The translations under genes were made by a program, and so were the position numbers. Under the pieces are notes generated by a model. That model was not told where the DNA came from. It was given only the letters and a program-made list of their open reading frames with translations, and did no database searches. A stretch of 64,000 nucleotides of DNA from Planoprotostelium fungivorum. Taxonomy: Eukaryota; Evosea; Variosea; Cavosteliida; Cavosteliaceae. The stretch is taken from the NCBI GenBank assembly GCA_003024175.1, contig MDYQ01000068.1, forward strand, positions 49,577-113,576, given 5' to 3'. Positions 1 to 13,200 of the stretch are shown one piece after another. Every line of letters begins with the position of its first letter. The first letter of the stretch is position 1.

Positions 1-407
1 ACTTTGTCAATGTCTTCATCATAGGGATGATCGGCTTCTTTCTCAACGGTCCACACACTCTACTGGCCGTGGCAGCCACGGAATTGGTCGATCCGAGGGC
101 TTCGGGTGAGTGAAGGAACGATGGAGCATCCGTGAAGAATTGATGGGAACAGGGACGTCGCTGGGCCTCATCGGTGGAGCCGTGGGAGCGGCCGGAATTG
201 CAGCCGGAATGCCGATGGGTGAGACCGTGATGATGATGATGGCTGATGTGATCGACAGGCATGATCATCCGAGATCAAGGGTGGAACGTCTATGTGTTGT
301 GCCTCGTGGTCACTTCTACTATGATGACCGTGTGCTGTTTCATCCTTCACACGGATTCAGAGAAGAAAGAAGAGAATCGAGTTCAGCAGGACGAACATCA
401 TAAATGA
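1..407 (+). CDS. MFS organophosphate:phosphate antiporter (GlpT/SLC37-like), 3' end
   Basis: C-terminal end of a 12-helix major facilitator that exchanges a sugar or glycerol phosphate for phosphate across a membrane. The reading frame enters at base 1. Introns at 106-152 and 219-258 (GT-AG) join the exons, giving GFFLNGPHTLLAVAATELV, then a glycine/alanine-rich helix (GLIGGAVGAAGIAAG), a final hydrophobic helix and a charged tail ending in TGA at 405-407. The GP-x-x-LLAVAATEL helix followed by a GT-rich helix is the pattern of the GlpT/UhpT/SLC37 group. The rest of the gene lies left of the window. The same exons occur inverted at 62,993-63,400 with no difference I could find. Substrate cannot be told from this piece. 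Confidence 0.8.
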
Positions 408-472
408 GTTTTTTGTGTCATCTGTTGATGTTGAAGTGGGTGATGTAATCGTGAGATTGTTGCGGCGATCGG

Positions 473-1115
473 GACTTTCTTCCAGTGTGAGATGAAGACT
501 GCGAACGAAAGATGTGGCCTGTGGATGAGACGAAAAGTAATGTCTGACTTGGGAGGGCATCCTGAAGGGAAGAGTGAGTGAAGAGAGCCAGTAGCGTTGC
601 CAAAGAGGAAAAGCGATGTGATAGAAGTGCTTGCTGCATAACATCTGAAGACAGATTAGAGTTGGGATGAGAGGAATAGAGAGGAGACAAGATGAATCCC
701 ACGAAATCGAAGAGAGAATCAGTCAGATAGGATATTTTGCTGAGAGAAGGGTCGGGAAGAAGGTGATCGGCGATCTTTTCGATGATTTCTGCAGGTAATT
801 GTTCTAACGTCAGACCTTCTTGTTATCTCCGTTTCGATGACCCCATCTCCTCCTCTGTGATGTCATCGGGCGACAACGGTCTTTTCACTGCATTGTGTCT
901 CTGATTGAGTGTTTCGAAGAAGAGATTGCTGTAAACGAGGACTGTTTCGTATCTGCAGTCTGTTGTTAGATCACACCGGAAACATATGATGCATCTCACC
1001 TGCTGAGTGATCGAAAGAGGAAAGAGAGGTCAGTCTGATTGAAGTGATTCTCCCACTCTGTCAGTAGCTGAGTATCAGGATAGCCAAAGAGTTCAGGACG
1101 GCTGATTTCGCACAT
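473..1115 (-). pseudogene. F-box gene A, 5' half only (broken copy)
   Basis: Matches the N-terminal half of the intact F-box gene at 58,143-60,203, in the same orientation rather than inverted. It starts at ATG 1115 with the family signature RPELFGYP and LLTEWE, followed by the F-box motif (LEQLPAEIIEKI), and runs to about 473. There homology jumps to the 3' flank of the MFS gene, so all leucine-rich exons are missing. Independently, a CAA codon of the intact copy is TAA here (823-825). Truncation plus nonsense codon make this a pseudogene. Confidence 0.8.
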
Positions 1116-1479
1116 GGAAGCTGATGTTGTTTCACGATGACGTCATCCAGTCGTGCTCGAGCACCCTCACTTTTCACTTGCAGAGACCGAATTGAACCTC
1201 TGTTTTCAGACGGAAATCACGCTTCCATGGATTCTTATTCGTCAAACTCCGGCAAGTGACTGTCATTGACACGAACCCTCTTCTCTTGCTGACCGATCTT
1301 GACATCGATCTCTCGGTGAACATCAGTAGCTGCAATCTCGACACATGCGGATTGCTGTATGATTCGATGAAACAATCTGTGTGACTGATCTTTATTCTCA
1401 TCGACCGGATCGCCAAGGCAGTTCGCGACAGCTCTATGGAGCACCGGTTTCTGATTCTCCACAGACTATTCCATCGAAT
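1116..1479. other. Spacer between the two F-box remnants
   Basis: Corresponds to 60,204-60,644 of the right arm, in direct orientation, with several small indels. No conserved reading frame: the one open in the right arm is broken here. Confidence 0.5.
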
Positions 1480-2045
1480 CAAAGGCTCATCGTGAAGACA
1501 CCACCATTCTCTCCTCCATCTATTTTCTTCTTCAAGCGCTCCCCACGTTGATATAGACATATTTGGAAATTTCCGTTGTAGGTGACCCTGACTGTACCAC
1601 CTCTGACGTCCACCCATACCTCCATCTCTCCACACATGTTCCACTTGTTATCGATGCGAAAGTGCTCCAGCGTAGAGATCGCCTCCAGCCACCGTTTCAA
1701 CCATACGGCGAGAGGGTGGCAGATGGCACAGTCCTTCTTGCGACAGCGGTATATTCCTGGAATCGATGAGAAGCAGAGAGACAGTCTATTTCACCTGGGT
1801 CGAAACGTTCCTACGTCTGTGAGTTGAACGTGCAACGCTCGAAATCACCGTCAGACAGGGGAGATATGACTCCTTCTATCGATTGCCAGTTACAGTGGAC
1901 TCTCTCTAGATCGGGTAGTTGATTCGATTTGACGTCTCCGCCGCATATTTCGTTCAGATGGAGATGGTTCAACTCGAGCTGAAGGACATCGACCCACGTG
2001 AACTGCAAGCTGATGTCTTTGGTGCACGGATGACGCTCGTAAAAG
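1480..2045 (-). pseudogene. F-box/LRR gene B, 3' half only (broken copy)
   Basis: Matches the C-terminal leucine-rich exons of the intact F-box gene at 60,645-62,683, again in direct orientation. Recognisable pieces are the exon with FYERHPCTKDISLQFTWVDV (about 1,990-2,060) and the last exon around 1,580-1,710 (LEHFRIDNKWNMCGEMEVW). The F-box-bearing 5' half is absent: homology stops at about 2,045. Relative to the intact copy there is a deletion of roughly 150 bp near 1,710, flanked by a short AGAGG microhomology, and a two-base loss near 1,583 that shifts the frame at the C-terminus. Confidence 0.72.
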
Positions 2046-3028
<983 letters not shown>

Positions 3029-3051
3029 ATCGAGTCTAAATAATTTGGAGT

Positions 3052-4537
3052 TTATTCGCTGGTGGCGGCTCTATTCAGTTGTTCCATCTGTTGTGTCATC
3101 TGCTTGATCCTCTCTTCATACTTGGCTGTCATCGAGCTCATCTTCGCCGCCATCTTGTCCAGCTGTTCTTGTGCGTCCGTCTCACGATCCATCTGAGATG
3201 GACATCAGAATCATCTTCCATCATTCGACATCACACCTCTCGAACGTAAGTCGAAGGAAAGAGTCCCTCTCTGTCGAGTCTTTGGCTGTAACCGCTCCAC
3301 CAGCCTCCATCTCTTCTCTCCCTAACCATGATGGTCTCTCCCTTCATCAGGCTGAGCTGCGTCTCTTTCTTTGCTTCGAAAGAGAAGATTGCTCTGTGTT
3401 CCTTCTCTTCTTGTCTCGTGATGATGGGCGCCGGAAGAGGTGCAGACACCTGCATCATCATGAGAAGACGTCCTCTCTGTCTCTTCTCACCATTGTCATC
3501 TGTCTCGCAGTGGAAGATGATGATGATGCATCGGTCGACGGACGGGACGGCACCTGTGGCTTCTTTCTCTCTGCAGGTGAAGCGTTGTTGCTGTTGCTGC
3601 CGTATCGAACCATAGTTGGAACAGAATCTGGAAGGTCCTCTAATTCGTCTTCGTCTTGCATCATGGAGTCGGCGTCGATGATCTACGGCCGTCAATTTTC
3701 CCTCCAAAACTGCGACTTTGAATTTCAAATCACCTGGACGGTCGAGTCACGGAACAAGCCGTAACGTTCTGGCTGGTTGTAGATGTGACCGCGCCACCAG
3801 TTGGTCGGGAGCCTCTCCTTCACGACGATGTACTCTCCTTCGCTGTAGCTCAACTGTCCCCTGGGTCGGTTCTGGCATGATGTGATGGCGATCGCGTAGA
3901 ACTCTTCATCTTGGACGACTTGTTCTTCTTCGTAAGATGGATATGACATGGGCTCTTGGGCTGGGAGGGTGGGGGGTTGGGCGTATGACATCTGCGATGT
4001 GGAAGGCAAGTGGGTCTTTTGTTGTTGCTGAGAGTATGATGGGCTCGAATCGTAAGAGGATGATGGGATGGAAGACATGGAGGGAGCTGCAGAAGAAGGT
4101 TCGGCTGTGGAGTCTTGATATGTGGGCTCGCTGATGAACAGATCTCCCTTCTTCTTCTGTGATAAGAGTCTACCGAACAATGGTTTCTTGGTGGCGGTCT
4201 GATTGTTGGTTTCCGTCTTTGTGTTGACATAATGGAGAGGCTGGGCTCCCGCGATGGGAATGGTAGCAGCTCTCTGTTGTCTCGTGCCCGACAGATTGGC
4301 CACTTCTTCGGTGCAGTTCACTGAGATGGAGGTCAGTGTGAGGTGTTGGACTTAGAACTCACTTGGAAAGTGTCCAGACTGGCCGGACAGAGAAATACCT
4401 CTGCAGATTCCATTTTCAATGGACTTGACATGATAAATCTGTCCAATGACCAAGTTCATCTCAGAGGGATTTGTCGCTTTGTGTTCTCGGATAGCGCGAA
4501 CGAGAGCAATGGTGGGGCCTTGGAGTTGTTCGCTCAT
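3052..4537 (-). CDS. Three-SH3 adaptor with C-terminal coiled coil (left copy)
   Basis: About 440 residues after splicing of short introns. SH3-1 is near residues 8-60 (ALVRAIREH, ending SGHFPMNC). A Pro/Ser/Gln linker follows, then SH3-2 (FYAIAITSCQNRPRG, NWWRGHIY, YGLFRDSTVQ), a second low-complexity linker, SH3-3 (HRAIFSFEAKKETQLSLMKG, GGWWSGY, GLFPSTYV) and a last exon predicted as coiled coil (DKMAAKMSSMTAKYEERIKQ). ALYDF-like, WW and P-x-x-Y positions mark all three SH3 domains. The order SH3-SH3-SH3-coiled coil is that of CIN85/CD2AP adaptors, which link receptors, endocytosis and actin; orthology is not shown. An upstream 5'UTR intron is likely. Identical to the right-arm copy. Confidence 0.85.
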
Positions 4538-5363
4538 TTTGTGTATCGTCTTTTTCTGTGTGGATGTCATGAGACAAGAATGATTTTGGATTGGAAGACA
4601 TACCGTCGTGTTCGTGGGGTTGCTGATGTTGTGTGTCTGTATGGAAACGGAGGGGAAGCCTCGGCTCGAAAAGTCGATGAAATTCAAACACGAAATTTGA
4701 AAGAACAACCATCAAACACAAGAGAGGAGATCGAGCCACCTTTAGAAGCAGAAGACCAACGCGAATGGACAGTTCTGTGTCGACCCCAAAGCATTCGTTC
4801 AATCATCCATCCCAAGAGAACAGAATGGTTCATAGAATCACAGAGGCGAGTGCTCGATGGTGTTGATCTGACCTGAGATTAATGTGCACGTGCGACTCAG
4901 GAGAGGAGCGATCTTCGCAAACATCTTTATCTGTGCATCTCATCAATAAGGGAGGACCTTGGTGTGATCTTGACGAGAAATCTTTTTCAGCTGTAGAGAC
5001 CGCCAATATACCATAGATCTGCAACAGTTCAGATCCTGCGACATACGTTGGAGTGCTCTTTCCTGTTGTAATAGGAAGAGAAGGAGGTCGGCGCACTCTC
5101 TTCAATTCGAATCTGAGGTCTTCGCAATAAAGAGGCTCTCAGGATATGAATTCAAAATGGTCTTTTCGAGAGGATATCGTACGTTTCGTTCGTTCATCGT
5201 GTGATGAGACGGATCATCGACACGACTGTCGTCTCCTCGAAAACTGATCGTACACTCCAAATTAGACATGTCATATCTATACAACTTCTCTTCATGACCA
5301 TTTTCTTCACATGATGATGAAACACATCACAACGCTTGAATGAGATGGATGATTTATTTGAAT
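4538..5363. other. Spacer between SH3 gene start and giant gene end
   Basis: No convincing reading frame. It contains the 5'UTR and promoter of the SH3 adaptor and the 3' flank of the giant gene. The counterpart 54,912-55,720 is homologous but has many substitutions and indels, starting at the indel near 4,692 that ends the perfect-identity block. Confidence 0.55.
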
Positions 5364-7216
5364 CTAGATTCTATTCTGGCTGGGAGATCTGTCCACCTTA
5401 GGTGAAGCCGGTGGCGTGACGACTTCCAGCATCATGGTCGGTGTGTACAGACCACTCCTGATGTCCCTGTAGGCCGGCAGCCCCTCGTCATCTTCTTCGT
5501 TGATTCCAGAGTTCTCCAGCCCAATCTGCGTGAGATCCTGCGGCTCCTGCTGCTCTCTCTTCTTCTCCTTCTCCTTTCTATCGAACATCGATTTGATGAA
5601 TGCGGGAATGCAGACGATATAGAAGAGGACCATTGTACCGTAGTGGATCCAGATCATGGCCACGCACAGACGAGTGCGGTTTCGGCTGCTGAGCGTGTTC
5701 TCGTCGACCATGAGAGCGGAGAAGATGAGGACCAGAACGACCACGACCGACAGAAGCAAGTCGATGACCATGGAGAAGTAGTCCGCGTAAGGTCTCTGCC
5801 ACAGGATGATGGCAATGTAAGCCACGAGGATGATGAGTAGGGCGATGATCTGCACGTAGGTGGAAGCGTGTGACGGGTTGGAGGCGAAGAGTGCGACGAC
5901 CAGGGCGAGAAGGAACTTCTTTGCAAAGACGATGAGGTAGAAGTATCTGTGGATGAGTGTGTCCTTTGCTTGCCATGGTTTGTACAAGCCGGCAGTACAT
6001 CCCAACACTCTCGTGTCGTAAGTGTATCTGAGTGGGTCAGATCCAGTCACACGAAGTGTTCTTCACCTGTCGTCTTCGTTCTCTATGGGAGCTCGGGTAG
6101 TCTCTTGCGTCACTTCTTCTCTCGGTGATAAAGATGAGAAGCCGATGGAATCAGGTCTGTAGATCAACTTATGATCTCCCTCTTCTGTTTCGTCTCAGTA
6201 TAAATCGTCCATCACAATGGAATACTCACTGACTACGGCAGATGCAGGTAGATCGACCGGCTGCTTCATCTTGTCCCAACGATGACGTACGGCCAGGATG
6301 TAGATGATGGGGAGTCCGGGCGTGGCGACGAGTAAGACGAAACAGGCCACGATGGTGGCGATGGTCATGGATGTCGAGCCGTCGGTGCCCACTCTACCTT
6401 GCATCACGAGCTGATGCAGGCAGGCAAAGACAACGCCTAGATAAGCGAAGAGACAGATCCTCCACGTGATGGTCTGACAGATCCTCTTCAGCTTCTCACA
6501 CGCAGGTCCGTATGTGACTGAGAGCTTCTGCATGAGATAGAAGAAGAGAGAGAGGAAGGCAGGGATGAGGCAGATGACGACAGTCCAGAAGAGTGTGCCT
6601 GTGAGGTATCTCTCTCCCGGCACGTCGGCCACGGCCTGACTGATGAACTGATCGACAGACTGTAAGGTTCTGTGACCTGCACGTCTCTCCTCTGACTCAA
6701 AGGTGAAGATGAACTGTTTCAGTGCTGTAGAGATCTGTCTCAACTGTGAGTGGTCCGAACAGGTGAATGTGTGTCGTCTCTCACCTGCCAGGGTACAGAA
6801 GCAGAGAGATTGAGCCAAGAGAAGCAGCCAATGAAGTTCATGTAGAAGGTGGGATAGTTGACATTGACCTGAGATGACAGTACCTGCGAACATATTACCT
6901 CTCGCTGCCACCATATGACATCTGCACTCACCATCAGCTGCATGAAGTCGATGAGATGCCAAGCTCTTGATGCTGAGTAGAAGGTGAAGCCAGTGAAACC
7001 GAGAACCAAACCGAAGAAGGTGAGAATGATACCACCGTAGCAGTAACCAGGCTCGCCACCCACGGGAAAAGTGATCTGAATGGAAGATTCTGCACACTGG
7101 TACCACATATCACAGGCAGCGTAACTGATCGTGTCGTTTGTGGCCGTACTGGTGGTGGGGATGTAACGGATGACTAATATCGTTTCGTTGTTGTCATTCG
7201 TGTACACATCGTTCAC
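5364..7216 (-). other. TRP-like (Pkd2/Flc type) multi-pass membrane domain of the giant protein
   Basis: Begins with a helix (GGIILTFFGLVLGFTGFTFY), then SRAWHLIDFMQLM, spliced to VNVNYPTFYMNFIGCFSWLN. That helix plus L/VNVNYP and F-x-W pattern is what fungal Pkd2/Flc TRP proteins show. Further helices follow in the exon 6,240-6,745 (FWTVVICLIPAFLSLFFY, ICLFAYLGVVFACLHQL, IATIVACFVLLVATPGLP) and in the last exon (FAKKFLLALVVALF, IIALLIILVAYIAIILWQRP, VIDLLLSVVVVLVLIFSALM, IWIHYGTMVLFYIVCIPAFI). The tail is charged and cytoplasmic-looking (RKEKEKKREQQ, PPASPKVDRSPSQ). The family call rests on pattern, not a profile search. Confidence 0.7.
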
Positions 7217-10200
7217 GTGAGCAGTACCGTACGAGGGAGTCCTCTATTGATCGTTATTAACTTTTCTCCCATGGAAATGAAGGGTAACATGTGATCTTGT
7301 GACTCACACTAATCTTTGCACTGTCTCGGTCGATGTCGCTGATGTTGAGAGCTACGTAGAGATCGTACATCTGCTGCAGCTTTGTTCCAATGTTCTGTGT
7401 GGAGTCGATGTATATCGTGGGGAAAACCTCTTGGTGAGTCGAATTATCGTAGACGGTAGCATTCAACCATTTGGGTGGTGTAGGTGCCACGACAGTAAAG
7501 TTGAACTGCAGCGGCGAGCACATCGACTGCTCGTTACATGCTGTCAAGATGACGATGAACGACCCAGACTTGAACGGGGGCGGTGTGTACATAGCGTCAA
7601 GCAGATACTATGTAATGCATCAGATGATAGACAATGTCATCTGAGACTCACTGGACTCGATGCTGGATAAGACTGAGATGTGTTCATTGCGAACGATCCC
7701 GAGGTGACTGAGTCGACTCGTACGAAGGACAGAGGCGAGTCAGGACAGAACAGTCTCGAGCTGATGTTCACAGAGACACCTGCCTCCTTCAGCCTCTCTC
7801 TCTTTCACATCTCTTCTCACCATTCTGTGGAGTGATGAGGGTCTGATTCGATGCAAAGGGTGCGTGAGGTCTGTAAGCGACGACGTATGTGATGTTTGCC
7901 TCCTTGCATGCGCCTGTGCTATCGCAGATCTTGTAGCTGACACTATCGTTACCCCAGAAGTATTGTTCTGGTTGATAAGAAACAGTTCCGTTGGTCAAGT
8001 TTGCACTGCCCGATAGAGTGCTCGAAATGAGAGACAGAGTCTTCCAATCGATGTCCTGAGAGNCACGCTAATCTTGGCACTATCTCGATCAATATCGATG
8101 ATGTTAAGAGCGACGTAGAGGTCGTAAGCCTCGTCTGATGATGTTCCAACATTCTGGGTGTTGTTGACGTATATGATCTGATAGACCTCTTGATTGGTAG
8201 AGTTGTCGTATTTCGTCGCATTCAACCATTTGGGTGGTGTAGGTGCCACGACAGTAAAGTTGAACTGCAGCGGCGAGCACATCGACTGCTCGTTACATGC
8301 TGTCAAGATGACGATGAACGACCCAGACTTGAACGGGGGCGGTGTGTACATAGCGTCAAGCAGATACTATGTAATGCATCAGATGATAGACAATGTCATC
8401 TGAGACTCACTGGACTCGATGCTGGATAAGACTGAGATGTGTTCATTGCGAACGATCCCGAGGTGACTGAGTCGACTCGTACGAAGGACAGAGGCGAGTC
8501 AGGACAGAACAGTCTCGAGCTGATGTTCACAGAGACACCTGCCTCCTTCAGCCTCTCTCTCTTTCACATCTCTTCTCACCATTCTGTGGAGTGATGAGGG
8601 TCTGATTCGATGCAAAGGGTGCGTGAGGTCTGTAAGCGACGACGTATGTGATGTTGGCTGCCGCACAAGCCCCCGTTCTATCGCAGATCTTGTAGCTGAC
8701 GCTATCGTTACCCCAGAAGTATTGTTCTGGTTGATAAGAAACAGTTCCGTTGGTCAAGTTTGCACTGCCCGATAGAGTGCTCGAAATGAGAGACAGAGTC
8801 TTCCAATCGATGTCCTGAGAGAGTGTCGGTACAATGTCATCACATGTGATTCACTCACTTGATAACTATCGGGATCGCTGATGTGATCGTACAGATCGAC
8901 TGTGTGGTTGCCTCCCTCGTCAAAGTAGAAGGTCAGATTCTCCGGTCTGGGCTTGTAGTTGACCGTGGCGTATACGAACAAATGTCCAGTGTTGTTCCTC
9001 ACCGCTTCTGATGTCGTCGCAGAAGCGTAACTGAGAGTACTGCTGATTTGGATAACCTGAGATGTTCAGATGATTGTACGGATGTGACGTTCACCTCTCC
9101 CTCCTTGGCTAAATCGTTCACTAAGATGGAAGGATAAGAGAATCCGATCAACTTGCCAGGTAAGAGAGTCAATGCATTGTACGTCAGAACATTCGAACGC
9201 TTTCCACTGTCGATGGTGGACGTTAATTCATCGGGCAGAAGTGTGACGATCTAAACGAATTCGTCAGAACGTACTGCATCTCTCTCCTCTCACCTGCACA
9301 CCAAAAGCACTGACCAGACTGGAGCCCTTGTGGTTGGCATCCAGTTTGAGAGTGACGTAATCGCCCGGATTGATCTATCACCCATTCAGAGATCACATCA
9401 CGATGAATCGGCCTCACCTTTGGATGGGGCGTGTGGATGCTCAAGCTCAGAGACATCTCAGGCATCGTAATGTAACAGGGTGGAATGTCTAATTTGAACA
9501 GACGAGGTAGGTTGGTATCGATATCGGGCCAAGTCAGAGTCAGACTCTGATTGAGGAAGCTCTGTCCTTGGTGTGAGTGAAATAGTGCGAGGGTGGTCTC
9601 ACCGAGGGAGTCGCCCACGACAGTGGCTGCACTGCAAATTTGACGACGAGATTAAGATCTTCGGACAGATCTGCAAGATGATCGAAATTCATCATCCATT
9701 GATGCTCTACCAAGCTAGAATTGGGCAGGTTCGTATCTACCATGGTGACCATTGGTAGATCGGGTGAGTTGGATAACATCATCGTGCCGTCGGGCAGAGT
9801 GATCGAAGTCAATTCTACGCGATGTAAATTCACTACCATACATCTCTCCTCACCCTTCAGTATGACTCCACCACCGATGCTGATGATCGATCCCGATAGA
9901 GTGAAGCGATTGACGTGGGCGGGGACAACCAAGGTGGCCTGGAAGATGACATTCTGTCCCAGCGCGATCGAAAGTGGTGCTGTACTGGCTCCGATGACGC
10001 TGGAAGGATGGATCGAATAAACAGTTGAATCTGCCACATAGGCCTGATCAGGTCAGAATTGAATGAATAGAATGCATCTCACCGTGCTGGAATCGCGAAC
10101 GATGCGAGAGTATGGGTTGGGTGATGTTGCGAAGCTTATCGATTGGATGACCAGATAATTTCCGCTCGAAGTTCCAGCCAACAGTTGCAAGCTGAAAGAC

Positions 10201-13200
10201 CATGTCTGATTGACGGAAAGAGTGTTGAGAGAAAACGAGACGACAGTCGAATTGAATTCCGTGCTGTTTCCTCCTCCATTCACTGCTGATCCAGATACGA
10301 CGGACATCTAACATGATCAATGAACACCTCACGATGGTAAACTCACATCGACGAGCGTCAAGAAGAGCTGAATGCTCTCGGCAGTTGCCGTGGAAGCGAG
10401 AGAATGGGATACGGTGATATTAATCGTCAATCGACTATTGTACGTCGTGTTCGCTGCGTCGAATGTCGATCGAATGCTCAGGGATGGCTGAATGACCTGA
10501 AGAAATAAACGGATATCCAAGAAGAGTGAGACTCACCGTGATGTCTTGGGTTCCACTGACCACGACGGATGGAAGGCTTAAGTCGTAAGAGAAAGATGCC
10601 ACGAGCAGAGGAACGACTGAAGGTAGATCCAACAGTCGATATCGCAAAGTGAAGGTGATTAGTTCGGTGGAATTTGGATGAGACTGAGAGGGTGAGACTT
10701 GTAAGCCGTCGACATCGAAGGTGATGCCGATCTGTCTGTTGCTGACGTCCATCATCTGTTTGTCTCAGTGACTGATGGATAGATAAGGAGGATGACACAC
10801 CGGTAGAGGATGGGTCGCGTTAAAGTTGGCAGAGAAGTTGACATCGGATGATGAACCAATCACCCGAGCTGATTCATACTGATACCATTCAGTTGATTTT
10901 GATTTTCGTATCCTCTCACCTCAACCAATGGATTGCCATGACTGTCCAAGGGGAAGTGCACATTGAATTTTGTGTTTGTGTACGTTCCTCTCACTGCTAC
11001 TATCGTAACGTTGACGTCCGCTGATGTTCCCACTGTCAGACTGTTCAGTGAGCCTGTAGAAGTGGCCACGGGTGATGGCACAGTGACTGTGAGGAACTTG
11101 TAGGATGATGTGGATGTGCGAGGCAGACCAAAGGATGATGGAATGGACTGCCATGAGTTGTCCACTGTCACGTCGATCTTCTGTCCAGGTACAACGGTAG
11201 CATCCGTGACTAACATCATGTCGATGTGTATCTCAGCGCCGATGGGGAAGAGAGGGGCAGTGATGATGAGTTGACCAGATGTGATGACTGATGTGACGTT
11301 GTCGATCGAGAAGGCGTCAGATGTGACGTTGTCTGAGCTACCCGAGATGACGGTGATTCTGAGATTATCTGGGTGCAGTGTCATTCGTTCGAAGCGAATG
11401 GTCGTAGAGATGCTGTGAGCCTCTGCAGTAGAGCCCTCGTGTGACAGAGTGACACTACCGTTCACCGTCTGACCCGCTTGTATAGCAATGTTGCTGGGAA
11501 AGCTAGAGGCAGAGACGAGTGAGGCTTGATGGACAGAGAGAGTGAAAGGGAAGACTTGAGGTGTGCTTCCGTGACTCCATGACAGCTCTGTCGAGTGGTA
11601 CAGTAGCTTGCCTGGGATGTTCTGAGGCAGGTCTTGCAGAGTGCAAGCCACGTATAGTTGAAGACAGTCATCCATGGTGGTGGAACCGTAGGCAGTGCTG
11701 TTGATGGTATCCAGCAGAAGATTGAGGCTACCATCAGAAGAGACAAGAGAGGTGAGATCTTGTCCTTCGCTCAGTCCACTTCCGCTCAGATGTCTTCCCA
11801 CACGGACAACTGTCACATCTGTGCATCATCAGATCACATTCATATCATCAGCTTCTCACTTGTCACTGTCAGTCTGGCTGTTGTGTCCACAGTCATGTTA
11901 CCAAGCGATACCGAAGAGACGAATGAGTTGTCTGAGATGTTGACTCGATGCAGACCGTAAGGGAAAGAGATGAGAAGCATAGAGGACAGTGTCTCTCCCA
12001 CTCTCAGACCTGTCATGACATTGGATGCGTTTGTCGATGTGAGATTCATCAGAGGGTCTTGAGAGTTGGGATAAGTGATGCCCGAAGGAGTGATATTGAA
12101 AGATACCGATGGCATCATATCATCTTGCAGAATGACCGAGATCATCTTTGGATGAGATGATGTGAAGATCAGCTCTCTTGTATCACGTAATATTCTGATC
12201 GACAGTCAGACATCGATTGAGTGACGATGATCAAGGCTGAACGATGCAATAAAAATTGACGATTCGCTCACCTGGACAAAGTGGGAGCGGTCTGCCATAG
12301 CATGTACATGTCACTGTGTGGATAGTGGAATGCAATGTCATTCGACACCGTCACCCTGTAGATGAATGTTGCCGTCTGTCCAGGCTGTAAGACTGGCAAG
12401 TTGAAGCCCACTGATCCGTCTGTAGACTCTACAAAGCTGCCCGAGCTGACAGAGGTTGAGCCACGGACTAGATGCAAGTAAGGGTCTGTCACGTTGTCCC
12501 ACAGCGTGATGTTGTAAGCAGCCACTGTGTTGGCCAGACGATGAGACACGACCAGCTGCATCTCTATGACGTCGCTCTCAGTCACAACAGACTGTGATGA
12601 GGTGAAAGAGAAGTCCAAGAGGGGTGTGACTACGGTCATGACATAGTTGCAGCTTGTGTTCTTGACGTTCCAGTCGACTATGGAAGAGAGAGGCAGAGAT
12701 GCATCGTAGGCGTTGTAGTCGTTGTCAGAGAGCAAGAAGGTCACTCTCACGTCCATCGTGTTGTTCACACCAACGCTAGCCACCTGCACGCGATAAGTGA
12801 AGGAATGTAGATGAAACAAGCATCACCTTGCCAAAGGACATGATGGCAGTAGACATGTTGTGAGCGTCTGCTGTGACTATGGGCAGCGTACCATTCTGAG
12901 GCAATTGATCGAAAGACAGGTCACCATGGAAAGAAGAGTGGACAGACTGGAATGTCATCTGGTTGGCAGGAAGTGATAAGGTGACAGTCAAGTTGTTCGT
13001 GATGCCATAAGGTAACTGTGCAGTCGTTAGTCATGATAGAATGAGGAAACATCGTAAAATGGAAAGGACTCACTCGTAGTTGAACAATGAAATCAACGAA
13101 CTGACCAGGTGTAACAAAATTGTCCGACGTTCTCAGCACATTCAAAGACTGAGGTTTGTAGAAAGTAGGTATCATGTCGACGATCTGAAGTGATATCTCC

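Noticed and set aside
3171-3764. Plus-strand frame of 197 codons (also mirrored at 56,494-57,087)
   Set aside because: Antisense shadow of the SH3 gene; low-complexity serine and leucine runs with no domain.
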